Assembly (NCBI RefSeq): GCF_900129395.1
Contig: NZ_FQVP01000003.1
Coordinates: 248,001 to 312,000 of the forward strand
Length of the DNA stretch: 64,000 nt
DNA from: Pseudosulfitobacter pseudonitzschiae
Lineage (GTDB): Bacteria; Pseudomonadota; Alphaproteobacteria; Rhodobacterales; Rhodobacteraceae
Direction: 5' to 3'
In this document: piece after piece, positions 25,937-33,964 of the stretch
Layout: the number at the start of each line of letters is the position of its first letter
Position numbering within the stretch: the first letter of the stretch is position 1
Notes under the pieces: model-generated
The model's input: the letters and a program-made list of their open reading frames with translations, nothing else
What the model was told of the DNA's origin: nothing
Databases searched by the model: none
Position numbers and translations under genes: made by a program

Positions 25937-27033
25937 TTGAGACCTTCCAGACGGTTGTGGCCTGTGTCGACCGAGACAGAGACGCTCATGCCATCGCGCA
26001 GGGGGCGGTCAGGCGTGTCGGTGATCTGGATCCGCACGGGCACCCGTTGCACCACCTTGACCCAGTTGCCGGTCGCGTTCTGGGCGGGGATCAGCGAGAA
26101 TTGTGAGCCGGTGGCCGAGGCAAAGCTTTCCACGGTGCCGGTCAGTTCCATGCCGGGATAGGCATCGACCTCGATGGTGACCGGCTGGCCCGGGGACAGA
26201 TCTGCAAGCTGGGTTTCCTTGAAATTCGCCTCGACCCAGGTGTGCGAGTTGTCGACCAGTTGTGCGATGCCGGTGCCTGCGGCCAGGAACTGTCCGACGT
26301 TCAGGCTTTCGATCTGGTTGATGGTGCCCCCGGTGGCGGCGGTGATTTCCGTTTGTTCAAGATGACGGGCGGCGGATTCGCGGGCGGCCAGCGCGGCACG
26401 GACCGAAGGCAATGCGTCGGTTTCGACCTGCGGATCACCCCCCAGCGCCGTGGCGGCAGCGTCTACCTCGCGTTGCGCCAGCGTGACGGCGTTAGCGGCA
26501 GAGCGGAAGGCGATCATCGCCTCGTCCAGCGCCACCTGGGTGCCGATGCCGCGATCCGTCAGCTCTTGCTGGCGCTTCAACTCACGGCTTTTCACATCCT
26601 CGATGTTCTGGGCGGCCTGCAACTGGGCCTGTGCGGTCTGATAGGCGGCGCGCTGTTGTTCGACGGCCAGCCGGGCGGCCGCAAGTTGCGCGTCGGCAGT
26701 GGACAGGGCGATTTTATAGTCGGCTGGGTCAAGCCGGAAAAGCGGGGTGCCCGCGGTGACCTGTTCATTTTCGGTCACCAGAACATCGCTGACGCGGCCA
26801 CTGACATCGGCGGAAATGGCTGTCATCGGCTGGTGGATATAGGCGTTGTCGGTGCTGATATAGCGCCCGCCGAACAGCCACGCACCGGCACCGGCCAGAG
26901 CCAGCAGCAAGGGCACGGATATCATAAGCGCGCGCCGCCGACCGCGCGGGGGGCGCGCCTCTGGTGCCGGGGTGGCGGCTGGCTGAACCGGTTCCGTGTC
27001 CGCTGTTTCGATCTTGTCTGGTTGCGCGTTCAT
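25933..27033 (-). CDS. HlyD/EmrA-family membrane fusion protein
   Basis: A 366-residue adaptor: short cytoplasmic part rich in Pro/Arg, one membrane anchor (about residues 35-55), lipoyl-like and alpha-hairpin regions (AQLQAAQNIEDVKSRELKRQQ) and a beta-barrel (VEANFKETQLADLSPGQPV). It couples the DHA2 permease to an outer-membrane channel, which is not encoded nearby. It is joined to the MarR gene upstream by an ATGA overlap. Confidence 0.92.
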   Translation of the reverse strand: MNAQPDKIETADTEPVQPAATPAPEARPPRGRRRALMISVPLLLALAGAGAWLFGGRYISTDNAYIHQPMTAISADVSGRVSDVLVTENEQVTAGTPLFRLDPADYKIALSTADAQLAAARLAVEQQRAAYQTAQAQLQAAQNIEDVKSRELKRQQELTDRGIGTQVALDEAMIAFRSAANAVTLAQREVDAAATALGGDPQVETDALPSVRAALAARESAARHLEQTEITAATGGTINQIESLNVGQFLAAGTGIAQLVDNSHTWVEANFKETQLADLSPGQPVTIEVDAYPGMELTGTVESFASATGSQFSLIPAQNATGNWVKVVQRVPVRIQITDTPDRPLRDGMSVSVSVDTGHNRLEGLK

Positions 27034-27476
27034 TGTCTTGTGTCCTTTTCGGGGATGCCTGTGGCACTTCCCAGATTCATCTTGATGGCACTCAACCCGT
27101 TGCGCAGGGCGTCCTTTGTCTCGGGGGATATGCCGACAGCGACCTCTTCAAAGACCGCTTCGCTGATCTGATGCATGGTTGCGTATTTGGCGTGACCCGC
27201 CTCGGTCAGCGTCAGTGTCTTGGCGCGGCTGTCGTGCGGATCGGTCTGGCGGACCACAAGGCCTGCCGATTGCATCCTTTCCGCCAGATCGCTGATGGTC
27301 ATGGGAGAGGCTTCCAGCGCTTCCTTGATCTCGACCTGACGCATCGGGCCGTTGCGTTCCAGCAGCCCAAGCGCGCGCCATTGCATCAAGGTAAGTTCTT
27401 CGGGGCGTGCCGCCTGCTCGAACCGGCGCCGCATCAGTCCGGCGGTTTCGTGCAACAGCATCATGATATCTCGCAT
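27030..27476 (-). CDS. MarR-family regulator of the EmrAB-like operon
   Basis: A regulator of about 148 residues with the MarR winged helix (MRQVEIKEALEASPMTISDLAERMQ...DSRAKTLTLT). It is first in a three-gene operon with the adaptor and pump. The ATG at 27476 follows AAAGGAGA; an upstream in-frame ATG at 27500 lies inside the operator and is less likely. It is probably autorepressing, released by a pump substrate. Confidence 0.9.
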   Translation of the reverse strand: MRDIMMLLHETAGLMRRRFEQAARPEELTLMQWRALGLLERNGPMRQVEIKEALEASPMTISDLAERMQSAGLVVRQTDPHDSRAKTLTLTEAGHAKYATMHQISEAVFEEVAVGISPETKDALRNGLSAIKMNLGSATGIPEKDTRQ

Positions 27477-27495
27477 TGGGGCTCTCCTTTGTACG

Positions 27496-27518
27496 TACAT
27501 GTATTATACGGACATGTA
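27496..27518 (-). promoter_or_regulatory. MarR operator around the emr-type promoter
   Basis: A perfect inverted repeat TACATGT (27496-27502)/ACATGTA (27512-27518) with a 9-bp spacer. On the minus strand the spacer contains a consensus TATAAT (27503-27508), so operator half-sites flank the -10 element. Confidence 0.8.
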
Positions 27519-27673
27519 GTAAAAAAGGTCCCGACCTGTGCAGCTGTGCACAACAGCATTTGCAGCCTCACACAATCAAGGAAGGCTGAAGACGCTTCTG
27601 AGATATAGGGGGAGTGATACCGCAGCCTGTGGCTACGATGACAATGCGATAAGGGGTGGGCGTGGTTTCTGCG

Positions 27674-27880
27674 TTAGCCTTTGACGCAGTAAAGCTTTGG
27701 GCGTGTGGTCGTCTGGACAGGCTCACACTCGCGCGCGATCTGTTCCAGCCGATTTGCCATGACATCCAGTTGAAGTGCCGATTCGTCCGTCAAGTCGTTT
27801 CCAACAGCGCGAAGATACCCTGCGAGATCCTCCAGGACTTTTTGCGCTTCGCAGACAGCGTCTTTGGCAAGACCACTCAT
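27674..27880 (-). CDS. Small hypothetical protein
   Basis: Not recognised. 68 residues starting MSGLAKDAVCEAQKVLEDL, predicted mostly helical and acidic, with two cysteines (AVCEA, RECEP) and a third near the end (LYCVKG). The ATG at 27880 has AAAGGT 6 bases upstream; a GTG 18 bases earlier is the alternative. It stands alone between the emr-type and hybrid-kinase operons, about 115 bp after the receiver gene on the same strand. Confidence 0.5.
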   Translation of the reverse strand: MSGLAKDAVCEAQKVLEDLAGYLRAVGNDLTDESALQLDVMANRLEQIARECEPVQTTTRPKLYCVKG

Positions 27881-27995
27881 AACCAGACCTTTAGGCACAC
27901 AACCAAATAGATATTTGCTACTAGCAATAATGCATCAAAGTTTTCGAAAAGTCTATCTTAAATCTGGATACGAAGCTTCAGGAAAACGAAAACAA

Positions 27996-28370
27996 TTAGG
28001 CCAGTGCGTCCGCGACGGCAGACAGCAGGTCTTTCTTGCGAAAGGGCTTTTGCAGAAAGGCCACCGCGCCGCTGATGTCTGCGATGGCTTGGGTGGTTTC
28101 AAGGTCGGTGGCCGCGTTGCCGCCCGAAATGATCAGCACAGGCAGCCCGGCAAGATCTGCGCGCAGGTCGTCCATCAATCCGACGGCATTGTCATTGCCC
28201 AGCCAGAAATCCAGAATCGCAAGGTTGATATCATTCCGGTCGGACAGAATGGTCCGTGCCTGTTCGAGCGTTTCGGCCTCGTGAACATCCGCGCCATCCC
28301 GTTGCAGGAATTGCACGATCAGGTGCCGAACTGCCGGGTCGTCTTCAACGAGAAGTATCTGTGTTGCCAC
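27996..28370 (-). CDS. Single-domain response regulator
   Basis: About 124 residues forming only a receiver domain: acidic pair LLVEDDP, phospho-acceptor Asp in LAILDFWLGND, Thr/Ser-equivalent LIISGGN and Lys in LQKPFRKK. There is no output domain, so it would act by protein contact or as a phosphate relay or sink. The GTG at 28370 begins 4 bases after the MarR stop, and a start inside the MarR gene (28415) is possible. It is the last gene of the hybrid kinase-MarR-receiver set. Confidence 0.82.
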   Translation of the reverse strand: MATQILLVEDDPAVRHLIVQFLQRDGADVHEAETLEQARTILSDRNDINLAILDFWLGNDNAVGLMDDLRADLAGLPVLIISGGNAATDLETTQAIADISGAVAFLQKPFRKKDLLSAVADALA

Positions 28371-28374
28371 CGTC

Positions 28375-28818
28375 TTAATCCACGGGTCTAGGGTAATAAG
28401 AAGTTCCCAACGCAAGCGTTCGGACTGACCTGATAAAGTCTTGTCGCTCGCCCTCTGGTAGTGCGTCTATCCTGGTTGCTACATCAACGATAGGGTCTTG
28501 GCTCAAAGCTTCAAGACCCAATTGGGTCAACGATATCGTCTTTATCCTGCTGTCGCTATTGTTCACACGTTGGGTGACCAGGCCACGCTGTGCCAAAGTT
28601 GTGATCGCACGCGCCACGGGCGAGGGCGTGAGATTCAGAAACGGCGCGATGCGCCGCAACTGGCGCTGGTCCTCGGGAGAGCGCGCCAGATAGCGCAGAA
28701 TGGACCACTGCAACGGCTGGATTTCCGACGAATGTCGCGCGGTATAGGTGTCGCGGATCAATCGCTCCAGCAAAACGGCCGCGGCCAAAGAGGCCTTGTC
28801 CTGATTTGCGCTGGTCAT
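28375..28818 (-). CDS. MarR-family regulator in a two-component operon
   Basis: About 147 residues with a MarR winged helix (LRRIAPFLNLTPSPVARAITTLAQRGLVTQ...DSRIKTISLT). It sits between a hybrid histidine kinase and a single-domain receiver on one strand, which is unusual company for a MarR protein. It could be the transcriptional output of the signalling set. The start is uncertain: ATG 28818 and GTG 28851 both have weak ribosome sites. Confidence 0.82.
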   Translation of the reverse strand: MTSANQDKASLAAAVLLERLIRDTYTARHSSEIQPLQWSILRYLARSPEDQRQLRRIAPFLNLTPSPVARAITTLAQRGLVTQRVNNSDSRIKTISLTQLGLEALSQDPIVDVATRIDALPEGERQDFIRSVRTLALGTSYYPRPVD

Positions 28819-28893
28819 ATGCACAGACCGTTGGCATTCAATTCCTGACACGTTCTGCAGGAAACAGAGTGGTGAAGTGGCACCATAAACAAG

Positions 28894-31101
28894 TTATTCA
28901 TTCGGACCTTCGGGCAGATTACCGTGAGTGGTCCTTTGAGATATAGCGTCAAAAAGTGTGGCTGCCAGTTTTGCGCGCGTAAAGGGTTTCTGCAGCAACA
29001 TTCGTCCCATCGCCAACATCCCGTTATGCACAGCGGCATTCTGCGAAAAACCCGAGATGAAAATGACCGTCGCGTTGGGGAAATATTTGACCAGCGCATC
29101 GGCCGTGTCGATGCCGTTCATCGCGCCGGGCAGGATGATATCGCTCAGGATGATGTCCGGCGGGTCCATGGTGCGCGCCAGTTCCAAGGTTTTTTCTCCC
29201 GTCGACGCCTGTGTGACCTTGCATCCAAAGGATTCGAGTTTGGTGGCGTAGAGCAAGCGCAGTTGATCTTCGTCCTCGATCAGCAGCACGTGGCACCCTT
29301 TCAAAAGATCACTGGGCGCTTCGGTTGCCATCGCGTCAGACGTGTCAGGCACGACCGTGGAATTGGCGCGTGGCAAAAAGATCCGCACAGCCGTGCCGCG
29401 CCCCTGCACCGTGTGCAAGGACGTGAACCCCCCCGATTGCTGCGCAAAGCCCAGCACCATCGATAGCCCCATACCAGTGCCCTTGCCGACATTCTTGGTG
29501 GTAAAGAAGGGATCAAAAGCCTTGGCCGCGACGGCGCGGCTCATCCCCGTGCCCGTGTCCGCCAATTCGATGCAGACATATTCACCCGGTTCCGACCCCG
29601 GCATCTGGCGGGCCTGAAAGCTGTCGATGTCGCGGTTGCTCAGCGAAATTGTCAGCGTTCCGCCCTGGGGCATGGCATCCGCAGCATTGCCCACGATGTT
29701 CATAAGGCACGTTTCCAATTTGGCCGCGTCAGCGTTGATCATCCAGTTTTCCGGCCCATCGGGTTCTACGATCTGGATATTAGGCCCCAGAGCCGCGCGC
29801 ATTGCAGGCAGCATGTCGGTCACAAGCTTTTTCACGCCGATGATCTTGGGCGACAGCGGTTGATTGCGCGCAAAGGCCAGAAGTTGCTGGGTCAGCGCGG
29901 CCCCGCGCGCGACAGCGGTCAGCGCATTGTCGATGTACTCAAGCCTTTCCTTCGGAGCATGGGCAAGCGCGGCCAGCTCGATATTGCCAGAGATGATCGC
30001 CAGCAGATTGTTAAAGTCATGAGCCACGCCGCCGGTGAGGTTGCCGATGGTCGATATCCGGTCGGCCTGATTGGCGCGCAATTCGGCCAGCCGCTGTTCC
30101 GTGACGTCCTGTCCGACCAATTCAACGATCTGCGGGTCTTGGCCAGGTCTTGAAACCGGGTTCATGAGGACGCGGATGTAGCGAATTTCGCCACTGTGAC
30201 GGATAATGCGATAGGTCTCGTCGACGGATTTTCCCAGGATGATCGCCTCGCGCCGGGCCGCGCTTTCGGTCTCGTCGAAATCCAGGACCAGGTCGCTGCG
30301 AAGTGTTTCGATCGACTCCGATTTCAGAACGTCATCCACTTCGCGATCCAGCAATCCGGCGAAGGCGGGGTCGCAACTGATGAACCGTTTTTTTTCAATG
30401 TCCAGTGTTGCATAGCCCATTTGTGCGATTGCGACGGTGCGGGCCAGGTGATGGTGTTGCTGGTCCGACACCGGGTCGGATTTGCTCAGGCTGCGGCCTT
30501 TTGTTTCAAGCAAGGCGGCGATTTCGCGCAGTGGTCCGGTCATGTGGTTCTGCGTGTTTTCGCTGAACCGGATTGAATGATCGTGTCGTGAGGTTCCCGT
30601 TTCCTTTAACTCCTGCGCCATTTCGTCCAACGGGCGCAGAACGCTGCGGTTCAGCAGAGCATAGAACGCCAGACACACTGCAAGCAGGCAGGCGAGAATT
30701 CCCAGGACGATCAAAAGCGTCAACAGCAGGCTCTGGCTGCCGGCCGGTTTTGCCGGGCCGTACAGGGTCAGCGTGCCCAAAGGCTCGGACGTGCCATTTT
30801 GCGCGGACCCGAACGGCGCCGAGGCGGTCACCGCATCGTCGTCACCGTCAATCTTGCCGACAACGATGTCCTGGCCATCGGCGTAGGCAGCGCGCGCGCC
30901 GATCAGGCCGTCAGAGGCCACCAGTTCTTCAAGAGTTGACTGCACCAGTGCGGGGTTTTCTATCTGGCCTGTGATCCGCGCGCTGCCGATGCTGGCCAAA
31001 ACGTCGATCCGGCGCGGGTCGGGGCGCGCTGCCATGTTCGCGGCGATCAAAAGGCCGAGCAAGCTGGCTACTAATGCGCAAACAAGCGTCGTCCGGAACA
31101 A
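28894..31101 (-). CDS. Hybrid sensor histidine kinase with C-terminal receiver
   Basis: About 735 residues. An N-terminal membrane helix, a periplasmic region of about 100 residues, a second helix (about 124-150), a PAS domain with C-terminal motif, the phospho-acceptor box GGVAHDFNNLLAIISG (His about 360), N box NIVGNAADAM, G boxes DTGTGMS and GKGTGMGLSM, and a receiver (about 610-730; LLIEDED, ILSDIILPG, LQKPF). The only in-frame start is a TTG at 31101; a coding-like stretch continues upstream without a normal start codon. No phosphotransfer protein is adjacent. Confidence 0.88.
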   Translation of the reverse strand: MFRTTLVCALVASLLGLLIAANMAARPDPRRIDVLASIGSARITGQIENPALVQSTLEELVASDGLIGARAAYADGQDIVVGKIDGDDDAVTASAPFGSAQNGTSEPLGTLTLYGPAKPAGSQSLLLTLLIVLGILACLLAVCLAFYALLNRSVLRPLDEMAQELKETGTSRHDHSIRFSENTQNHMTGPLREIAALLETKGRSLSKSDPVSDQQHHHLARTVAIAQMGYATLDIEKKRFISCDPAFAGLLDREVDDVLKSESIETLRSDLVLDFDETESAARREAIILGKSVDETYRIIRHSGEIRYIRVLMNPVSRPGQDPQIVELVGQDVTEQRLAELRANQADRISTIGNLTGGVAHDFNNLLAIISGNIELAALAHAPKERLEYIDNALTAVARGAALTQQLLAFARNQPLSPKIIGVKKLVTDMLPAMRAALGPNIQIVEPDGPENWMINADAAKLETCLMNIVGNAADAMPQGGTLTISLSNRDIDSFQARQMPGSEPGEYVCIELADTGTGMSRAVAAKAFDPFFTTKNVGKGTGMGLSMVLGFAQQSGGFTSLHTVQGRGTAVRIFLPRANSTVVPDTSDAMATEAPSDLLKGCHVLLIEDEDQLRLLYATKLESFGCKVTQASTGEKTLELARTMDPPDIILSDIILPGAMNGIDTADALVKYFPNATVIFISGFSQNAAVHNGMLAMGRMLLQKPFTRAKLAATLFDAISQRTTHGNLPEGPNE

Positions 31102-31314
31102 TGACGTCGGATAGCGTCGGTTCGGGGGGCCAAGCCCTGACTGTTTGCGCGGGCGTATGTTATCCGGTTGGCTGATTTAATTTATCCTAGAACCCAAAGA
31201 ACATAAAACGTCTGAGTATTAGCCACCACACAACAATCGTTCTGGCAAAAAAACCAGCTTTGGTGTGCGCAGCGGTTTGCGTTTCGGCCCGGAGTCGCAC
31301 TTCTGTCGCAATTA

Positions 31315-31334
31315 GAACGGACTTGAGCCCGTTC
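31315..31334 (+). repeat. Short hairpin upstream of the dehydrogenase gene
   Basis: GAACGG/CCGTTC (31315-31320, 31329-31334) with an 8-base loop, 37 bp before the start codon. It could be a leader hairpin or operator. The remaining gap (31102-31371) shows no gene. Confidence 0.35.
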
Positions 31335-31371
31335 AGGCTACGACATTCGGGTGAATACGGGGAGTCCTAAG

Positions 31372-32316
31372 ATGAAAATCGGTTTTATCGGTCTGGGGAA
31401 TGTCGGCGGCAAACTTTCAGGAAGCTTGGTGCGCAACGGTCTGGATGTGGTTGCGCATGATCTGGACGCTGCGCTGGTGGCGCAAAAGGTTGCCGATGGC
31501 GCGGTCGCGGGGCAGGGGCCTGTGCAGATGATGCGCGACTGTGATGTCGTGATCACCTGTCTGCCGTCACCTGCCGCGTCGGCGGCGGTGGTGGAACAGA
31601 TGCTGCCCGAAGTGCGCGCGGGCAAAATCTGGATCGAGATGTCCACGACCGACGCCGCCGAGATCCGGCGCCTGGCCGCATTGGTGGCGGCAGCAGGGGG
31701 GCATGCGGTTGATTGCCCGGTGTCGGGTGGTTGCCACCGGGCGGACACGGGCAACATCTCGATCTATGCGGGCTGTGATCGGGACACGTTTGAACGGGTG
31801 TTGCCGGTGCTGACCCACATGGGGCGGCGCATCCTGCACGTGGGCGATATTGGCACGGCCTCGACGCTGAAGGTGATGACCAACTATCTGGCCACTGCGA
31901 ACCTGCTGACGCTGTGCGAGGCGCTGACGGTCATGAAAGCTTCGGGCGTGGACCTGGCGTTGACCTATGAGGCGATTGCCATGTCATCGGGCAACAGCTT
32001 TGTCCACGAGACCGAAAGCCAGCTGATCCTGTCGGGGTCGCGTGACGTGAATTTCACGATGGATCTGGTGCAAAAGGACATCGGCCTGTTTCAAAAGCTG
32101 GCGGACGATGCGGGCGTGCCGCTGGAAATCTCGCCGCTGATGATCCGCATGATGACCGACGGGCAGGCCCGTTATGGGACGCGGGCACAGTCTGACCGCA
32201 TGATCGAGCGGCTGGAAGAGGCGACGGGGCTGTCCATTCTGGCAGAGGGCTTCCCGCAGGAACTGGTCGATGATGAGCCGGAGGAACGCGGCTATGAGGT
32301 GGTGCGGCGACACTGA
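31372..32316 (+). CDS. NAD(P)-dependent beta-hydroxyacid dehydrogenase (3-hydroxyisobutyrate dehydrogenase family)
   Basis: A 314-residue enzyme. The N-terminal Rossmann fold is MKIGFIGLGNVGGKL, the substrate-binding motif is DCPVSGGCHRADTGNISIYAG (about residues 116-136) and the catalytic Lys lies in STLKVMTNYL (about 171). It oxidises or reduces a small beta-hydroxyacid such as 3-hydroxyisobutyrate or tartronate semialdehyde; the precise substrate is unclear. The start at 31372 follows GGGAG; the upstream ATG-like position is not needed. Confidence 0.86.
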   Translation: MKIGFIGLGNVGGKLSGSLVRNGLDVVAHDLDAALVAQKVADGAVAGQGPVQMMRDCDVVITCLPSPAASAAVVEQMLPEVRAGKIWIEMSTTDAAEIRRLAALVAAAGGHAVDCPVSGGCHRADTGNISIYAGCDRDTFERVLPVLTHMGRRILHVGDIGTASTLKVMTNYLATANLLTLCEALTVMKASGVDLALTYEAIAMSSGNSFVHETESQLILSGSRDVNFTMDLVQKDIGLFQKLADDAGVPLEISPLMIRMMTDGQARYGTRAQSDRMIERLEEATGLSILAEGFPQELVDDEPEERGYEVVRRH

Positions 32317-32373
32317 CAGCTTGCCCCGCGCGGCCCACCTATGCAAAAGGGATGAAACCTTGGGGGACCCTAC

Positions 32374-32871
32374 ATGCAAGACATTGATCCGGACGACGTT
32401 CTGGCCGCCGTATCTGCCTCGTTCGGGCGGCGCATCGTCGGCGTGATTTCGGTGGCGCTGCTGGGGTTGTTGCTGATCTATCTGGCAATTTTCCAGCCGC
32501 CCGCTTTGGCTTGGCAGCTGTTCCTGTTGTTGATCGGAGCCGTGTCGCTGTGGCTGGCGGTGCGCATGTGGCAGGCGACGCGTCACACCGTCGTGCTGAC
32601 CGAGACCGAATTGCGTGACACCGCCGGTACGGTTCTGGCGACGATGGACGATATCGAAAGCATCGATCGCGGCTTTTTCGCATTCAAACCGTCGAACGGC
32701 TTTTTGCTGACAACCAAAAGCCCCGGACCGCGCACTTGGCAGCCGGGACTGTGGTGGCGCATTGGCCGTCGGATCGGTGTCGGGGGCATGACGCCGGGGG
32801 CGCAGTCGAAATCGGTGTCCGAGATCATTTCGATCAAGGTCGCGCAGCGCGACATGGGGCCAAAGGACTAG
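32374..32871 (+). CDS. Small two-helix membrane protein of unknown function
   Basis: Not recognised. 165 residues with two adjacent hydrophobic helices (about residues 22-40 and 46-65), then a soluble beta-rich tail reminiscent of PH-like domains (HTVVLTETELRDTAGTVLATMDDIESIDRGFFAF). Such proteins usually sit on the cytoplasmic face. It lies 57 bp after the dehydrogenase gene and overlaps the convergent Tad-like gene by 4 bases. Confidence 0.7.
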   Translation: MQDIDPDDVLAAVSASFGRRIVGVISVALLGLLLIYLAIFQPPALAWQLFLLLIGAVSLWLAVRMWQATRHTVVLTETELRDTAGTVLATMDDIESIDRGFFAFKPSNGFLLTTKSPGPRTWQPGLWWRIGRRIGVGGMTPGAQSKSVSEIISIKVAQRDMGPKD

Positions 32872-33428
32872 CTGCCTTCCCAAAGTGCCTGTGGTGAATA
32901 GCGCGAGCGGGTGAACACAAAGTTCGTGATTGTCGTGTTGTTCAGCCCGGTGTTGAACGGCGGATCATAATACACGAATGTTTCGACCACGACGATACGC
33001 TCGTTGTGCAGCATGACGGGAAGACGGTCGTGCCAGTTTTTGACATCGGTGTTGTCCAGCGCCGATATGCCGGGGCCACGGGTGTGTGACCAGTCGCGTT
33101 TGTAGATATCGTTGTTGGCATCGTATTTGATCGATGTGACCCGGATGGCAGGCTCCTGACCGCGATTGCGCGTCAGATATTTAAGCAATGCAATCGTGCC
33201 ATCCAGATAGCTGTCGTTCAACGGCGTTGTCTGCCGCGAGATCATGTCGCCGATGGTATAGGCGGCCTTTTCGTTCAGCGAATACTGGCGATAGGAATCG
33301 AAGATCGCGAACATGGTCAGATAGGTCCAGAACAGGATCGGGATGATGATGATCGTTTCGATGGCGACGTTGCCATCCTCGTCGCGGCCAAAGCGGCGCA
33401 ACCAGTGCAAGGGGGATGCAAAGGACAT
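32868..33428 (-). CDS. TadE-like pseudopilin/pilus assembly protein (second copy)
   Basis: A 186-residue protein with the TadE arrangement: basic N-terminus, then DEDGNVAIETIIIIPILFWTYLTMFAIF (about residues 16-43), the processed prepilin-like helix with its Glu, and a secreted tail. It is translationally coupled (TAATG) to the preceding TadE-like gene. Minor pseudopilins of this kind belong to Flp/Tad pili. Confidence 0.8.
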   Translation of the reverse strand: MSFASPLHWLRRFGRDEDGNVAIETIIIIPILFWTYLTMFAIFDSYRQYSLNEKAAYTIGDMISRQTTPLNDSYLDGTIALLKYLTRNRGQEPAIRVTSIKYDANNDIYKRDWSHTRGPGISALDNTDVKNWHDRLPVMLHNERIVVVETFVYYDPPFNTGLNNTTITNFVFTRSRYSPQALWEGS

Positions 33429-33964
33429 TAACGTGGCTCCTGAACAAAGGCGGCGACACTGATCATCTTGGCATGGCCTGCGCCATCCTTGACAAAACCC
33501 TCGCCCAATCCGGTCAGGCGGAACACCGGATCGAACATATAGCAGGCGCGCAACAGCATGACCGAATGGTCAAGCCCGTTCGTGAAGTTTTGCAGCGGTG
33601 TGACAGGTTTCGATGTATCGACACAGTCGGCGGGAGCGCCAAAGCCGCTAAAGTTGCGCATGTCCACTTCTTTCATTTCCAGCCGCAGCTGTGAATCGCA
33701 GTCGGGCAGGAAGCCGGAATAGTAGCAGATCATTTCCTTGAGCTCTGCGTGCGTGTACTTCTTGGCCGTGTTCAGGCGCACCTCTCGGATGGATATGTCC
33801 ATACCCCGGTCCAGAAACATCTGGCGCATGGTGTAGATCCCCAGTTCGACCGAAGTCAGGAACATGGTAAAGATCAACGGGATCGCCAGAGCGAACTCGA
33901 TCAACATGAACCCGCGTTCATCCTTGCGGAACTTGCGCAGTCCTTTCATCAACAAGCGGATCAT
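33428..33964 (-). CDS. TadE-like pseudopilin/pilus assembly protein (first copy)
   Basis: About 178 residues. KFRKDERGFMLIEFALAIPLIFTMFL (about residues 10-35) is the TadE motif with conserved Glu after the basic stretch. Four or more cysteines in the exported part (ICYYS, DCDSQ, DCVDT, ACYMF) could form disulfides. The ATG at 33964 overlaps the TadG stop by 4 bases; a longer upstream frame runs inside TadG and is rejected. Confidence 0.82.
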   Translation of the reverse strand: MIRLLMKGLRKFRKDERGFMLIEFALAIPLIFTMFLTSVELGIYTMRQMFLDRGMDISIREVRLNTAKKYTHAELKEMICYYSGFLPDCDSQLRLEMKEVDMRNFSGFGAPADCVDTSKPVTPLQNFTNGLDHSVMLLRACYMFDPVFRLTGLGEGFVKDGAGHAKMISVAAFVQEPR

